Below, piece by piece: positions 35,821-49,200 of a stretch of 64,000 bases of DNA. Position numbers and translations under genes: made by a program. The notes beneath the pieces were generated by a model, which was not told where the DNA came from, made no database searches, and saw nothing but the letters and a program-made list of their open reading frames with translations. Every line of letters starts with the position of its first letter. Within the stretch, counting starts at the first letter, position 1. Source of the stretch: Watersipora subatra (Eukaryota; Bryozoa; Gymnolaemata; Cheilostomatida; Watersiporidae); contig NC_088709.1 in NCBI RefSeq assembly GCF_963576615.1, positions 22,523,243 through 22,587,242 on the forward strand, given 5' to 3'.

Positions 35821-38245
35821 TTATTCAACTGTGTAGTATCCAGCCATTACAAGGCAGAAAATATGCCAAAAGAATATACACTTTTACCGCGAGACAGCAT
35901 TCACTTTTGTTAAGAGCAGGCTAGTATGAAACCCACCGATTGCCACAAAATGTTATTCGCAAAAGCTGCTTTACTGTTCTCTTTGAAGATAATCTCATAA
36001 AATCCTGTAAAAGAACTATTACGTTAATACAAGTGTGCATTTACACAGTGAACTAATAAGGCAAGAAAGTAAAAAGAAAATAAAATTGGTCACCTAATAG
36101 TAAAAACAGATAATACTTATTCTTAGAACTGATGAACTTTTTTCTAAACACAACTAATACAATAACATGAGTAGGTTATTCTTGTTATTAAACTACAAGC
36201 ACATGTGCTAAGAAACGTTTGATCAATTATAGCTAATAAAATGAGAATAACATCGCCAATAACGAGGTACCAAAAATACCTGCACTCATTATTTGTAACC
36301 ATCAAAATAAATTTAAATATGCTTTAAAATAGTTGAGACGCTGAGTCATTACTATCTGCATCAAAAACTGTTTTTTGCTTAGTTTCTGGAATGAAAGTGC
36401 GGTTAAAAGACATTTAAAAACATCATTAAAAAAAGAAATGGGCATTAGCTGTAACAAACGGCAAAGGCTGAAAGTTGGAAAGTGGGCTAAATATGTTAAA
36501 TCTGACTAAACTAAAATAGACTGCCATGATGATAACAACATCAAGGATTATAATGGTGTTGACAATTGTAATTAGGATGGTGGTGATAATGAAAACAATG
36601 ATGATGATGCAAATACTGTAACATTATAATAGCTATACCTTTACCAGAATTCCTTTTAAGTAAAGTTACTTTAGAGTTGTACAAACGGATTTGAACGGTT
36701 TTACAGAAGTTTTTAACAGTTGCAGAAAGTTTGATCGAGCATTTTTTTACTAAACTGAATAGCTATTGAGATACTTCACATGCAAACCAAAAAAAAAGCA
36801 TATCGTTGATACTCTAGGCTAAACATCCTATGATGAAAATATCCAAAGGCTTTCTCACTAAAAAAGCAAATGAAAAAGGGAAAAAGGAAAAGAGGGAAAG
36901 AGAGAGACAAAGAGACAGAAAAAATAAAGAGAGAGAAAAAAAGGGAGAAAGGGAAAGAGAGAGGGAGAGAAAGGTAGGGAGAAAGAGGGTGAGAGAGAGA
37001 AAGGAAAAGAGAGAAAGAGGGAGGGAGAGGGAAAAATAGAGGAAGAGGGAGAGAAAGAGAAAGAGAGGGAGAGAGAGGGAGAGAAAAAGAGGGAGGGAGG
37101 GAGAGAGAGAGAAAGAGAGAGAGAGAGAAAGGTAGGGAGAAAGAGAGAGAGGGAGAGAGAGAAGGAGGGAGGGAGAGGGAGCGATAGAGAGAGAGAGAGT
37201 GAAAGAGATGGAGAGAGAGGGAGAAAAAGATAGACAAAGAGGGAGATGTCTTTGTTACACAATAATTGAATACAGACTGGAAGAGACACGAGTACCAGGT
37301 TGCTAGTAGTAAAACTATGACTGAAATTAGCTCTCCTCTTTGTTTACTGACCGTTAACTTGTGTTTTCCATATGGCATCAGCCACTCCCCAGAATCCAGC
37401 ATAGAACAGATAAAGGTATAGATGCTCTTGTGTCGTTAGAAATGTTATGAATAGGGCAATATTTATTCCAGCTCCTGTAAAAAGTTATGCCTAAATTGAA
37501 GCTTAGGTAATTTTTAATTTTTAGGTCAAATCATTTTTGCTAGAGTTTCATATGTTGTTGTTAATATTTTATGTAAAATTCATGCAAATAATGAATATAG
37601 AGCTATATAACATCAAACAAAGTTTGAGGCTATCAGTTTTTTAATGAAAATGAAAATAACGTTTTTTTCAAATTGTATTAGGGTATAAATTACATAATAT
37701 ATCTATGTCATGCTTGAATTGAAAGACTTTGAGTCAGCGAGAACAAGATATTGTTTCTTTGAACTGTTTTAACCAGATGTAAAATATAATTAGAGACTTT
37801 AAATCAAAAAGAGCATGTATAAATTTACTCAATGACCTTGTTTTGAAAGGGCATATATGAAAAAGGCTTAGCCATGTATTGTATGCTAATTTAACTGTCA
37901 AAGTGTTTTTTAAACCATTTAGCTTGAAAGGTTTACACTAATACTTTAAATAAGTTCCTGCTCATTTACATCCATATTTGGTTTTTTACCATCAAGCACC
38001 AATAAAAATAACACAAAAAAACTAACAAGTGCAATAGTTTAAAATTGGCCGCTTTTTGTTCAATGAAAATCAAAAAACTCTGCTTCTAACAAATGGTGCT
38101 TTAACTTACCAAGAGTGACAAAAGGAACTCTCCCAACAAACTGCGCAAGTTTCCCAAAGAGAAGTGAACCGAAAGATGATGTGACACCAAAGCATACAAC
38201 TGTGTATGCAACCCACCAATTACCGAATGGGCAAGTAATAAATGC
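35821..38245 (-). CDS. UNC93-like membrane protein, 3' part (three exons, last one damaged)
   Basis: Exons lie at complement 38110-38245, 37352-37474 and 35821-36004, with consistent phases and GT/AG sites. The first reads FITCPFGNWWVAYTVVCFG, then FGSLLFGKLAQFVGR. The second reads AGINIALFITFL and later FYAGFWGVADAIWKTQVN. The third continues with KENSKAAFANNILWQSVGF. These are signature blocks of the C-terminal half of UNC93/UNC93A multi-pass membrane proteins (MFS fold); family members act as channel or transport regulators. In the last exon a stop (TAA at about 35910) and two frame changes interrupt the end, where 'CCLAVKVYILLAYF' and a terminal GYYTVE occur in other frames. The gene may be a pseudogene or carry recent damage. 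Exons for the N-terminal half were not found; a possible exon end reading SDYTQ lies at about 38784. Confidence 0.7.
36860..37245. repeat. Purine-rich (GA/GGGA) tract in the last UNC93-like intron
   Basis: About 380 bp of GAGAGA, GGGAGA and AAAGAG variants on the plus strand, so it is a pyrimidine tract on the gene's strand. The open frames in it are composition artefacts. Confidence 0.9.
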
Positions 38246-38644
38246 CTGAAATAATAATTCTTTTTGTTTTGAGTTTGTCGGTAAAAATAAATTTTACTTT
38301 AATGAACAGACAGGCTGTGACAAAAAAATAATTGTAACTTTCGATTTCAGGGATTGTTTCTCATGTAAAACTACAGACCATATAACAATAAAATGTCTCT
38401 TTATTTTTGTTTTTGTTGTAAAATTAGCAGTAAACTTTGTAATTCTATATTGTATGTCAGTCTAAAAACAATTTCTACTTATATAATGTACTAATGAATA
38501 GCACTTCATCTTCTTACATATATAGTTTAACCGATGGAATGATTTTCACTATTTAGTAGATATATTGCCAACACCTGGGTAGTTTGAAAGTTTAAGTGAA
38601 ACAAAAGGAATCGTTGAACTATGGGAAATTTTGGTGAAGTAAGC

Positions 38645-38800
38645 CAATGGCTGGATTACTTATGAATATAAAGCCAGAAAATACCATCAACTGTGTAATT
38701 GACCTATATGTAGCCAGAAAACACCAGCAACTGTATCAATTTCCTGTATGTAGCCAGAAGACTCCAGCAACTGTATAACTTACCTGTGTGTAATCAGACA
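38645..38800. repeat. Short tandem repeat of about 52 bp, three copies
   Basis: 'gtagccagaaaacaccagca' and 'actgtat' recur near 38670, 38720 and 38765 with small differences. Confidence 0.6.
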
Positions 38801-38809
38801 GCCCATACG

Positions 38810-40280
38810 GCAGCGTTTACTACCTGTGTCGTAGTTTTGAATACTACCAATAAGGTAATATTCAATCGCTGATACTACCGTGGCCGTAGTAATGAGAACT
38901 GAATACTACTTCATACGTAGTAATATAGAATCATCGCTGAAACCAGCTAATTGTTAATGAGAGTTATCTTCTCTTTTTCATCTCTATGCCAACTTTGTTT
39001 CTATGGTATTTTGCTGTTCATGCTGTTTTGTTCTATTCTAGCGAGTTGCATTCAATCTTTTTATAGTAATTGAATTCACGCTGGACTGGTGAGGTTGTGA
39101 AGTGTTTGTTTGTTTGTGAATATTATTTATTGAGGTTTTCATGAGAAAATACTGTTCTGTTGACCTCATAATTAAAAATTAAAGCTAATATAATGTGGTA
39201 TAATATGATAATTGAGAATAAAATTGATAGTGGCTACAATAATATGATTTCTATAAGAGGATAATAAGATCGTTGATTGAGCTGAGTATATATATATATA
39301 TATAGTGTATATATATATAATAATGAATAAATGAATAATTATTTGTAACTTTTGCACATCACATTTGAGCTGGACATCGAAACTACAACATTTAAAGGTA
39401 GAGATTCAACCGTGAAGTTGCTCATAAAATAAATTCTACTTAAAGATTTAAATTTCTGTTTTAATTAATTAAAAATATTCGTAAATGTAACAAATCAATC
39501 AATGGACGGCCTTGGGCAGGCAGGCATGTGTTGAATGAAGTGATGTATCGTAATGGTTTATTTTCATTTTAGTAATTAATCAGTAATTAATTTTTCATAC
39601 GATCCTTTACTGTATGTTATTGACATAATTCGTTTTTTATTAATTAATAAAAAACAATAAATTTAATGTAAAGTTTAGTAGTAGTTAGTTAGGGATATTA
39701 ACATAACTAACTCCTTTTACTTGTTCGGTGTCTGATAGAGAAAAATAAGGTTAAACAAACAAAGGTTATTTATAAATAAAGTTAGTAACATACAGTAGAG
39801 TATAAGTAAGTATAAATAAATGAATTCTATAACTTTCCCAAGTTCAGGCCAGTGATTATATATAAATAATCCTCAAATGAAATATTAAATGAATACTGTA
39901 TATTAAAAATATAAAAAATATTTAGAAAAATAATCGTAAATAATCAATATGAAATAATAGTAATAACTATTTCACTACATGTTACTCTATGCATTCACTC
40001 ACGCAATCCCCTACTCTTAATGTGTTAGTTTCTAAAGGAGTGCTTACATGTTTTACACTATATCTAGTTGATATCCTTCGACCAGAAAATTTATTTATTT
40101 GAAGTTCATTTATGTATATTTGTGTAGTCTAAGCCTCAGACTTAAAACGTGTGGAGTTGATGGTGCCCACTATCCAACTCCAAAATGAGCCAAAGGGTCA
40201 TCATACAGCTGGCCTGTGTTGGGTAGTCAATGGGGGTAAAGGCACGATTTGTGTATTTATCATGTGTATTTTGATTGTTT
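38810..40280. other. AT-rich intergenic region, promoter of the KDZ-like gene probably inside
   Basis: A (TA)n run lies at about 39285-39320. A 3' splice site (ttgttttag) ends at 40283, so a non-coding first exon should lie in this region; I could not place it. No terminal repeat of a KDZ transposon was seen. Confidence 0.35.
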
Positions 40281-40284
40281 TAGG

Positions 40285-43200
40285 ATGGCTAACTATGATC
40301 AGTATCTTGATGCCTGTCTTAAAGAGCAGGCGACTAAACGTCCAGCTGAAGACTATCAGGGCTATTTGAAAACATGCATTGCTGAGCAAGAGTCAAAGCG
40401 CGGCAAAGATAATACAGGATATTCTGATTATCTGGCGACAGTACAGCAAGAACTAGGCAAGAAAACTGAAAATGGTTAGTGCTGTTTTAGTTCATAAAAG
40501 TGTAAATCAGCGGATAGAGTCTAAGATGCTTTAGGTGAAGTGCAAGATTTTCAATGGCGATATTCGGCTTTTCACTTACCGCAATGTTTTCTCTTTTTAC
40601 CCACTTGTTTCATGTTTCAGCACATATGGATGGTGTCAATATAGAGAGTGCCACAAGCCAAAAGAACACATGTATCGATATTGATGCCACCCAGGAAGCT
40701 CCTAGCTCTTCGCACTCCTTGAGCAACAAGCAAGATCCTTGTGGTAAACTCAATAATTAAGTCATACTCAGTTATCATTGTTTTTATTCAAGCAATTCAG
40801 ACATCGGAAAAGTTGGGGGATTGGAAACCTTTTTAGTGCAACTCAGTAACAATAAAAAATGCAGCATGGTCGCATTCACAATTTATAATGTCTCATTGCT
40901 ATGCTCCGATATTCATAACTAAATGTGACTCTTTACTCAGGGTATTGAATGAGTTGCTCCGCTTTCCTTATAAATTGTGCAGTATATGAGGCAATTCTAT
41001 GTAACTAACCATGCGCTGGTGCAATCATACCACTCTGTGACCATATTTTAGAATACCTTCACAGACCAGCAGGCAGACAAGTATCTCCGGAAGTACGTGT
41101 AGACTACTCACAATACGTCAGCTTAGTGTCTGGTTAGTATTAGTAGCATGGTTAAAGGCATGCATGTTGTTAACTCTATCAGATGTAAATAGTGTGATTG
41201 GTAGGCATAGGTATATCCTGACATTCACTTTATAACACCCCAACCCTACAAGAAAAATATAACTGCACACAACAGTAACTATTATGCCATGCCCATACTG
41301 AGTAGGGTGCTTACAACTTTCATGTTCATTACAATGAAACGACTTCCATGGATCATGGCTTAAACAGCAATGTTTTCACTCAACCCATTGGAAGCCATCA
41401 GCATGGCATAAATAGTCACCATAGCCCAAAGCAAAGGCCTTTTGTTAATTTCAATACAATCATGGAATTTACTGAATGACTTAAGGTGGATAGGCTTATT
41501 TTCCTACCCACCCTCTCTGGCTAAAAATCCAAAACCTACTTGTAAAATGCATTATATGGCAACTTCCTCAAAGGCCTAGATGTGCATTATTATAATATAG
41601 GTGGTGATTAACTAGCTAAGCTCTTTATAAACAGAGTTATTAAACTGCAAGACCAGTTAGCAAGTTATGAGATATGTTTGCTTACCAGGATAGTAAAGAA
41701 CTGTAGTTGACTGATGGCAATGATATACTCTCACTCACATTGAAGCTACACAGCAATCAGCAAGTGAAACTCTTTATGATTGAAATCCTGTTTCTGATAT
41801 CAAACAGCCAATGTTGTATTTTCCTGAATTCAACTGCAGCATGATTATTGCCCGAGCCTTGCCCGGCTACTATAGCACCTTAGCTACCACCTTAGCCAAA
41901 TGAGTTTGCGTGATAATATGATATGTACCCCAATGGTATTTTGACTCTTTTGAGTTCAATGTGAAATTGTTTTCCTTTTCAGAGAATATAGAATCTGAGC
42001 CAAGAAGGACAAGAAGGACATTTATAGAAATCAGTGAGGAAAAATGGGGCTTGGTCAGAGATAGATTGTTCAGTTTGTTTCAAGACGGAATGGCTATATT
42101 AACTGCAGTACATGATTTAGGTAGATTTTTTGTTATTTGTCAGAACTTGCCAGAACATTGATTTGAATGCTTAAAATTCTCGCTCCTATGACTTGTTAAC
42201 ACAACATTTGGCGGCTTAAGATCAAGAGCTCAAGCCATTAGGATAGTTCGCCAACAATTGACGTTGTATTTATTGTGCTTTAATTTACTTAATAATTGCT
42301 TCTCCTAGGTCAAAGAGCAGCATATTCAAGCACCGAGTGCCGGGATTGTCTAGGGACAGAGAGTGAATCATATGAACAAGAGATATACATAATTAATCAG
42401 GGTTAGTTGAGTTTATACTGGGGATGCAGGACAATGGCTTGTCGCAGTTGGCTGCGGAGTGACAAAACCCAAACTGCATAATCGACTGTGTTAACAAACA
42501 TCCTTGTAAAGTGTGTGGTTTGAAGTATGGACCATCAGGGCTTTATGATCTTGCTGGCCGAAAGGCATCAACATTCATAATAGTGAGGGTTGGACTCCCC
42601 TCCATGCCACAGCCTCTTGTGGATACATAGTATATTGCCAGGTGTCTTTTGATTGTGGTTAACGGCCCAGTCAATCCACATACCAGAGTTTTTGATGCTC
42701 CGAGAGTCACAAGGCTCAAAGTATGATATTTGTTTAGTCGTGTCATGTTTTACCACACAGTTTTTGTTCCTTTTATCTCTCTTTTTTATCAATTGAATGA
42801 CAGGTCATGTGTATAATTGTGACCAACCAAATAATATCATAGTCTTCCTTCTAAAAATAGGCAATACATTCTGATTTTAGGTTTCAGGCATCTATCCTGT
42901 TATGTTTGTCTGACATGCGGAATCAGGGAAGACCCAATACAGTTAATGCGCCTCGGATTGTTTCCTTTATCTCCTGACAAATTTGTTTTCTTCTCATTTG
43001 AAGTTTTGAATTTGTTGTCTGCTATGACTAACTTCAATGCTTTAGTGAGTTATGCAACTATAGCCAGCGCAGTTAACTTCAACACGAAGAAGAGTTTTCA
43101 GGTATGTGAGTAATTTGCTGGTTCATGGATCGTTTTTGTGTGTAGGTGTGTAGTAAACTTCGCACGCTAATTAAACTCATGATCACAAACAACCTCACCG

Positions 43201-46200
43201 CTTCATTTACTAAGTGTGTATAGTTTTGAAAATGAATGTCTGTTTACTTATCAGTTACAAATCTCTAACCAAGCGCATTATGCCAGTATTTGCAAAGGGT
43301 GTACCCCAAAACGCTTTCAATTGGGAAGGGAAGCATTTTCACATTTGGTACACAAGCTAATATGAACCCTCAATAACGTGTACAGCTTTTTTCCAAAATA
43401 TCAGATGAGGAGTTTATCTCACAGCTTCTGATTTTTAATAAATGGTGCAAAGCAAAAGATGTATAACTCACCTAAATACTACCTAAACTATGCTATTATT
43501 ACACTTCTGGCAATTTCTGAGCTATTTGGGATAGTCTTCAAGCTTCAAACTAATATTAACATTGGTGATGATCACAATGTATTTTGCACTTCATATTTAT
43601 TTACAGATGTACAACGTAAGGCCTGAAGTTATCAATTGTGTCATGAGGGAGTGGAAGAGGTTGGAGGAACTAGCAATGAGTGAGGAACATAATCTTCTAC
43701 AGTGTCCAGCCTGTAGCACAAAGCCACACACCATTAACGTTGATGGTAACTCTAAGCTATACCGCTATAAGAAAGCAGGAGGGTAAGTACTCCTATACTG
43801 CCCGAATTTCCAAAGAATATTGATGTATGGCGCTGGTGATTGTCTTTCAAGTAGCACCTATAAGCAGTGTTATTTATAATTTTTAGGGTGACTGAGATTG
43901 ATTATAAGTCTGAGCTCATATTAGACTCTACTGATGTTGACAGAGAGGTTGATAAACTCAGAGGCAGTAAATCAGGCACAGCTGTTCAAGAGGTGAATTA
44001 AAATTTGATTGCTCCATTTGGTTCACACTTAGCACTAACTTTCTGTCTCATGAGTACCATAAAATATAGTTCATCCCAATTGCAACAGTCAAATCACATT
44101 CTAGATGTGTTAGACTATTTGGCTGCACAAATATTTAGCTGTTAGTTGGATTACATAGCAGAAGGCCTGTGGTGTAAACTGCTAGCAGCATACCCAATAT
44201 TTACAGCAATAATTTGTTGAGTTTTGAATCTCCCTCCCAAGATAAGTTAAAGCTCTACTGGTATGGTGTATTTCAATTGAACTTTAACAATTTATTGTAT
44301 TACTGGACATCATTGCCGGATGTTTCAGCAAGGCTACGGATGAATGAACTCGCCTACAATTTCTTAGCACCACTGACGATGCAAATTGCATATTGAAATT
44401 TGAGTTGATTGTATCTTTCATATGAATGTACAACACAAGACATTGGGATTTGATCTAAAATTGGTAATAGATTGTGAAAGAGCACACAGTTATTCCTAAT
44501 TTTGATACAATCATTTTCAGATACCAAAATTTTTAATAATCGGTGTGTTCCTTCCAGGCCTCCTACTGTAAATAAGCACATCAATCACGTTTTTCTTGAA
44601 AGGTTGTTGACGATTCATGTGGGGAGACAAAATTGAAAAATGCTCAAGTCGGGGGAAAGGCCCATTCTTCTAAAGATGAGACCGGCCTCATGCTAGCAAC
44701 ATGTCGACACGTGTTTATTCTGAAAGGACTGGACATGAAGAGAGGAGAGATATTCCAGTATCCATATATACTTCAGGTATCAGTTTGTATTTCATCTATA
44801 TGTAAACAGAACTCTCTCCTAACGCTGCAAATCATAAGTTTAACATGCCATGATCATAAAAAAAAATTTTGTTGTGAAATCTAAGCCAGGCGTACTTGAA
44901 GGAACTGTCATTTTCCTAACCTTTTGCTTTAAACATGAAATATCTTATGGTTCATGGTGCAATTCATTGTTTTTACTTTGTTCTCTAGAAACAGTTTCCA
45001 ACATCACAGTTCTTTGCCTATGATGTTGCGTGTAGGTATTACTCCTGGCTCCAGAAGTTTGATGGGGAAACAGCCAAAAAGCAAACTCCAATGTTATCCG
45101 TAATGCATGCTAAATCACACAAGTGGTCATGTCAGGTGATTATTGTTGTTATACGGTATAATATAGCAATAATTCATCAAGTTTTGCCAAAGCCCTTGTT
45201 GGCATAATTTTAAGTCTACCCTCAAGTAGGAAATCCTGATTTCTAAATTTAGTAGATAACTTAGAAAAAATATTCAGACATTTGTACAGTGCTTCCAAAA
45301 ACCTGCATGAAAAAAGTTCTTTTTTGCTTAGTCATAAATAAACTACTGATGTAAGATTTTGGCACAGGCAAAGCGGAAAACCACTTTCACTTCAACACAT
45401 GTTACAATGCCACCAGACTCTCTCCCACCCCCCCCACAGTGGTTGGCTCAGGCCTTAGCGATGTCAGTTAGTGAATAACATTTTTATAACAATTGTATTT
45501 TCAGATGAAATGGAGTGGTAAGGTGGTAAAGGGAGCTGGTCGCTCAACTGGAGAAACCTGTGAACAAGCTAACAGTTACCTCTCACGTTTAGGTCCTGTC
45601 ACTCGAAACTCTCATTCTGCAGGTGCGTTTTGTAGCATCCCATGACTGACCATTTGATGAATTCCGCATAAGTTATTTAAACAGTTGGCATTGCTAGCAC
45701 TGACCATTGTCCGACATGGGTTTCACCAACCATTCACCCACTCAACATTCTCAGGCAAGCTATATTATCAGGCAAGGGACTTCATATTGTCTAACTCGAC
45801 CCATAATATAAGTGACAAATTCAGGCAACTCAAATGTCAAACTAACAATTACTGCCCTAAGTACCAGAGGTGTTCACCTTTTCTCTGTCACACATTTGAA
45901 AAATGCCATTTTGGTTGACTCAAAGTGAGGTGGGTGTTGTTTTGGCATAAGATTATGGTTAATTGTGGATGATGGTTGACCTGAATCTTACCGATGTGAG
46001 AGTAAGCATCATGTCATTTCGATAGCAGATTCTCATGTGTCTATGAATTGTGTCTGGTCAGGTGTCTGGGAATTTTGTGATTACCAATTTTGACCTACAC
46101 TGATGTATAACATTGACTGCGGGTGAGACTGGAATAGGGGGAAGGAGGCCAGCAACTTCTCTCAATAGACCGAGTAATTAGACAATGAACTGCTTGACCT

Positions 46201-49200
46201 CTCAATACATGCAAACTGAGACCCATTTCTGTTGTTATGATGCTGTGGTGTATGTTTGGATACCTATCTTTTCATTGTCTGCAATAGTGCGTAGGGAGAG
46301 GATAACTCAGAGTGCTAAGTTCTGGAATAGCTGCAAGCTTTTGGAACTTCCAGTGTGGATTGCAGCACAGTTGAGCAAGGTAACAAGGTGTATTTCATTT
46401 GAGACTTAGCAATTTGGTTAACAGAATTTGTGGTATGAGCTTTGCTTCTAAAGAAGAGTATTGGTTACTAACACTTCTATTTCATGTCTAGAAAATGATA
46501 AATGGAAGAAGTTCCATATCTGAATTTGTTTCTGATTGAAATAATTGCTGTGAACCATATCTTCATCAGGGGAAACAGAACTAATTCCCTCGATGCCAGG
46601 CATGATCGGCAGAAGCTTGCATCTGGACTCATAACTCAATCAGGCTAACCAATGGGAAGGTTCAACCAATACTTGTATTTTGTAGATGAAGAGAGAAATT
46701 AAGGAAATGGAGGAGCAGTTTGTGGTGATGTGTGGAGACTTGAAGAAGAGTGAGGCTCAAATTGAACAGCTAGGAGAGGAATATTCCAAGATTGGAGAAG
46801 GTAATTGTTGTATTACACAGATGGAGAGGATGGCTTGGATTATAACGAGAGCGATATAAGATCGTTTTTCTTTAATTTTGTATTTAACCGAAAACGCATG
46901 GTCATCCCCAGACATGAATATAATGTGCTCGTTAAATGCAAGAGTTGTCTACTCTTAATGAAAACATAAACATGAGAGGATAACTCGCACTTGTACTAAT
47001 CTCATTACAACATCCCTTCACAAGCTCAAAAGCTGGCATATCTATATAATGATCTACTAAGATAAATCGGCACATAAAACCTGTGACAACCACATAAGCT
47101 ATCGTAAATTTGTATGGCTAAATGCAACGCAAGTAAACAACAAGAATATTTGTCAAGATGAGGTACGTAATAATATGCAATAGTGATTGTCTAGAGTTCA
47201 TAGTTTGTTGCTCAGCGATATGATGTAGCAGCATGTCGCAGTATGGTAGTTACCATAGTTCATAGTTTGTTGCTCAGCGATATGATGTAGCAGCATGTCG
47301 CAGTATGGTAGTTACCATACTCTTAAGCTTATGCCTCATATTTATCTGGCTGTTGCCTGAGCCGCATACTCATCCTCGGGGTTGCCGCCATAGCTGATCT
47401 GACATTAACTCTGCGTCTTTCCGCATTTACGTTAGAGTCATTAACTGAGATTACTGCTGACCTGTTCCGTACCAAGTGCTGACCATTATCTCCCTCTATG
47501 ATAACCTTTCGATCGCCATCTTGGTTAGCTCTGAGTACTGTGCCCTCCTGGCTACTATCTCTCACCATAACACGATCTCCACCACACACTGCTGGAAGAT
47601 CTTTTGCCTTAGGATTGATATCGTGGTTCATCTTCATTCTCTCTTTGTAAAGCTCATTCTTGGCTTTAAACTTCTCATGATCGGGTAGCTTTGTCATTAG
47701 ACTATCAGGATGTACTGCCAAAGTTGTCTTCAGCATCCGTCCCATAAGCAATTCAGCGGGAGAGTATACTCCTAACTGTGGTGATGCTCTGTAGGCAAGG
47801 AGAGCTATGTATGGATCTTTCTCCTTGCTGAGCAAGGATTTTACTGTTGCAACCGCTCTCTCAGCTGCACCATTGCCGCGATCATACTTCGGGCTACTTG
47901 TGACATGGGTGAATCCATATGCTTTTGCAAATATCTGAAAGTCCTCAGATGAATACTGCGGTCCGTTGTCAGACACTAAACAATCTGGAATACCGTGCCG
48001 GGAAAACATACTTTTCATGTGGGATATGACATTCTTTGATGTAGTATCTCTACCTAGTAAAGCTATCTCAGGGTATCTTGAATAATAATCTGTCACTATC
48101 AGGTAGTTGTTTCTCTCTAGTTGAAACAAGTCAGTGCCTAACATTTGCCAAGGGCGATCAGGGGTAGTGGAAGGCCTCAGGGGTTCGTATGTTATATTCA
48201 ATTCTCTCTTACACACTTCACAATTAGCTATCTGTACCTCTATTGCCTTTGCCATAGACGGCCACCACAAACTGTTTCATTCGTTACATCTTTTATTCCT
48301 AAGACATAATGAGAAAATTTCTCCATTGCCCAGCACACTCCTAGCGCCTCCTTTTCTATTGCTGCATAACGTTGCTCAGTTTCACTAAGGGATCTACTAG
48401 CAGCCGCCACTAGCTTACGAGTGCCGTCACCTTGAAGTTGACTCAGAGTAGCTCCTAGTCCTTGATTGCTGGCGTCTGTGGTCACAAATGTGGGCTTTTC
48501 TGTACTGTATGGAGCAAGAATGCTTGGTTTGCTGAACAGCTCTTTGACTTCTTGAAATGCACTCTCCTGCGCATAACCCCAATGCCATTCAATACCTGTC
48601 TTCAGCAAAGCCCTCAGAGGGGCACTCTTCTCAGCCAGCTTCTCTGAGAAGCGTGCATATTGATTTGCAAGACCAAGGAAACTTCTTACAGCTGTCACGG
48701 AAGTGGGTGTGGGAAAGTCTTGTATTCCTTGTATTCGCGGTCCAGTGCTTATACCCTCCTTGGAAATGATATACCCAAGAAACTCCACACATTTTTGACC
48801 AAACTTACATTTTGACTTGTTCAGTGTCATACCCGCCGTCTTGATTGCGGCCAGGACTAGCTCCAAACTTTTGTCATGTTTCTCTTCCGTTTCTCCAAAT
48901 ACACACACATCGTCCATATGAACTATCACTCCTTCAATCCCATTCAGCATTCTATTCATTTCTGCTGAAAATATTTCCGGGGCACTACAAAGGCCTTGGG
49001 GAAGTCTTTCATACATGTATCTTCCCTTATGAGTCAAAAAAGTAGTCAACTTTTTTTACTCTTGACTGAGTGGTATCTGAAAAAATCCACTGTTAGCATC
49101 AATTTTTGAAAACTTTACACCGTTTCCCAGACTAGCAAGACTGCTCTCTACAGTGGCCATTGGATGAATTTCCCTCATCACATATTTGTTGAGTTGGGTG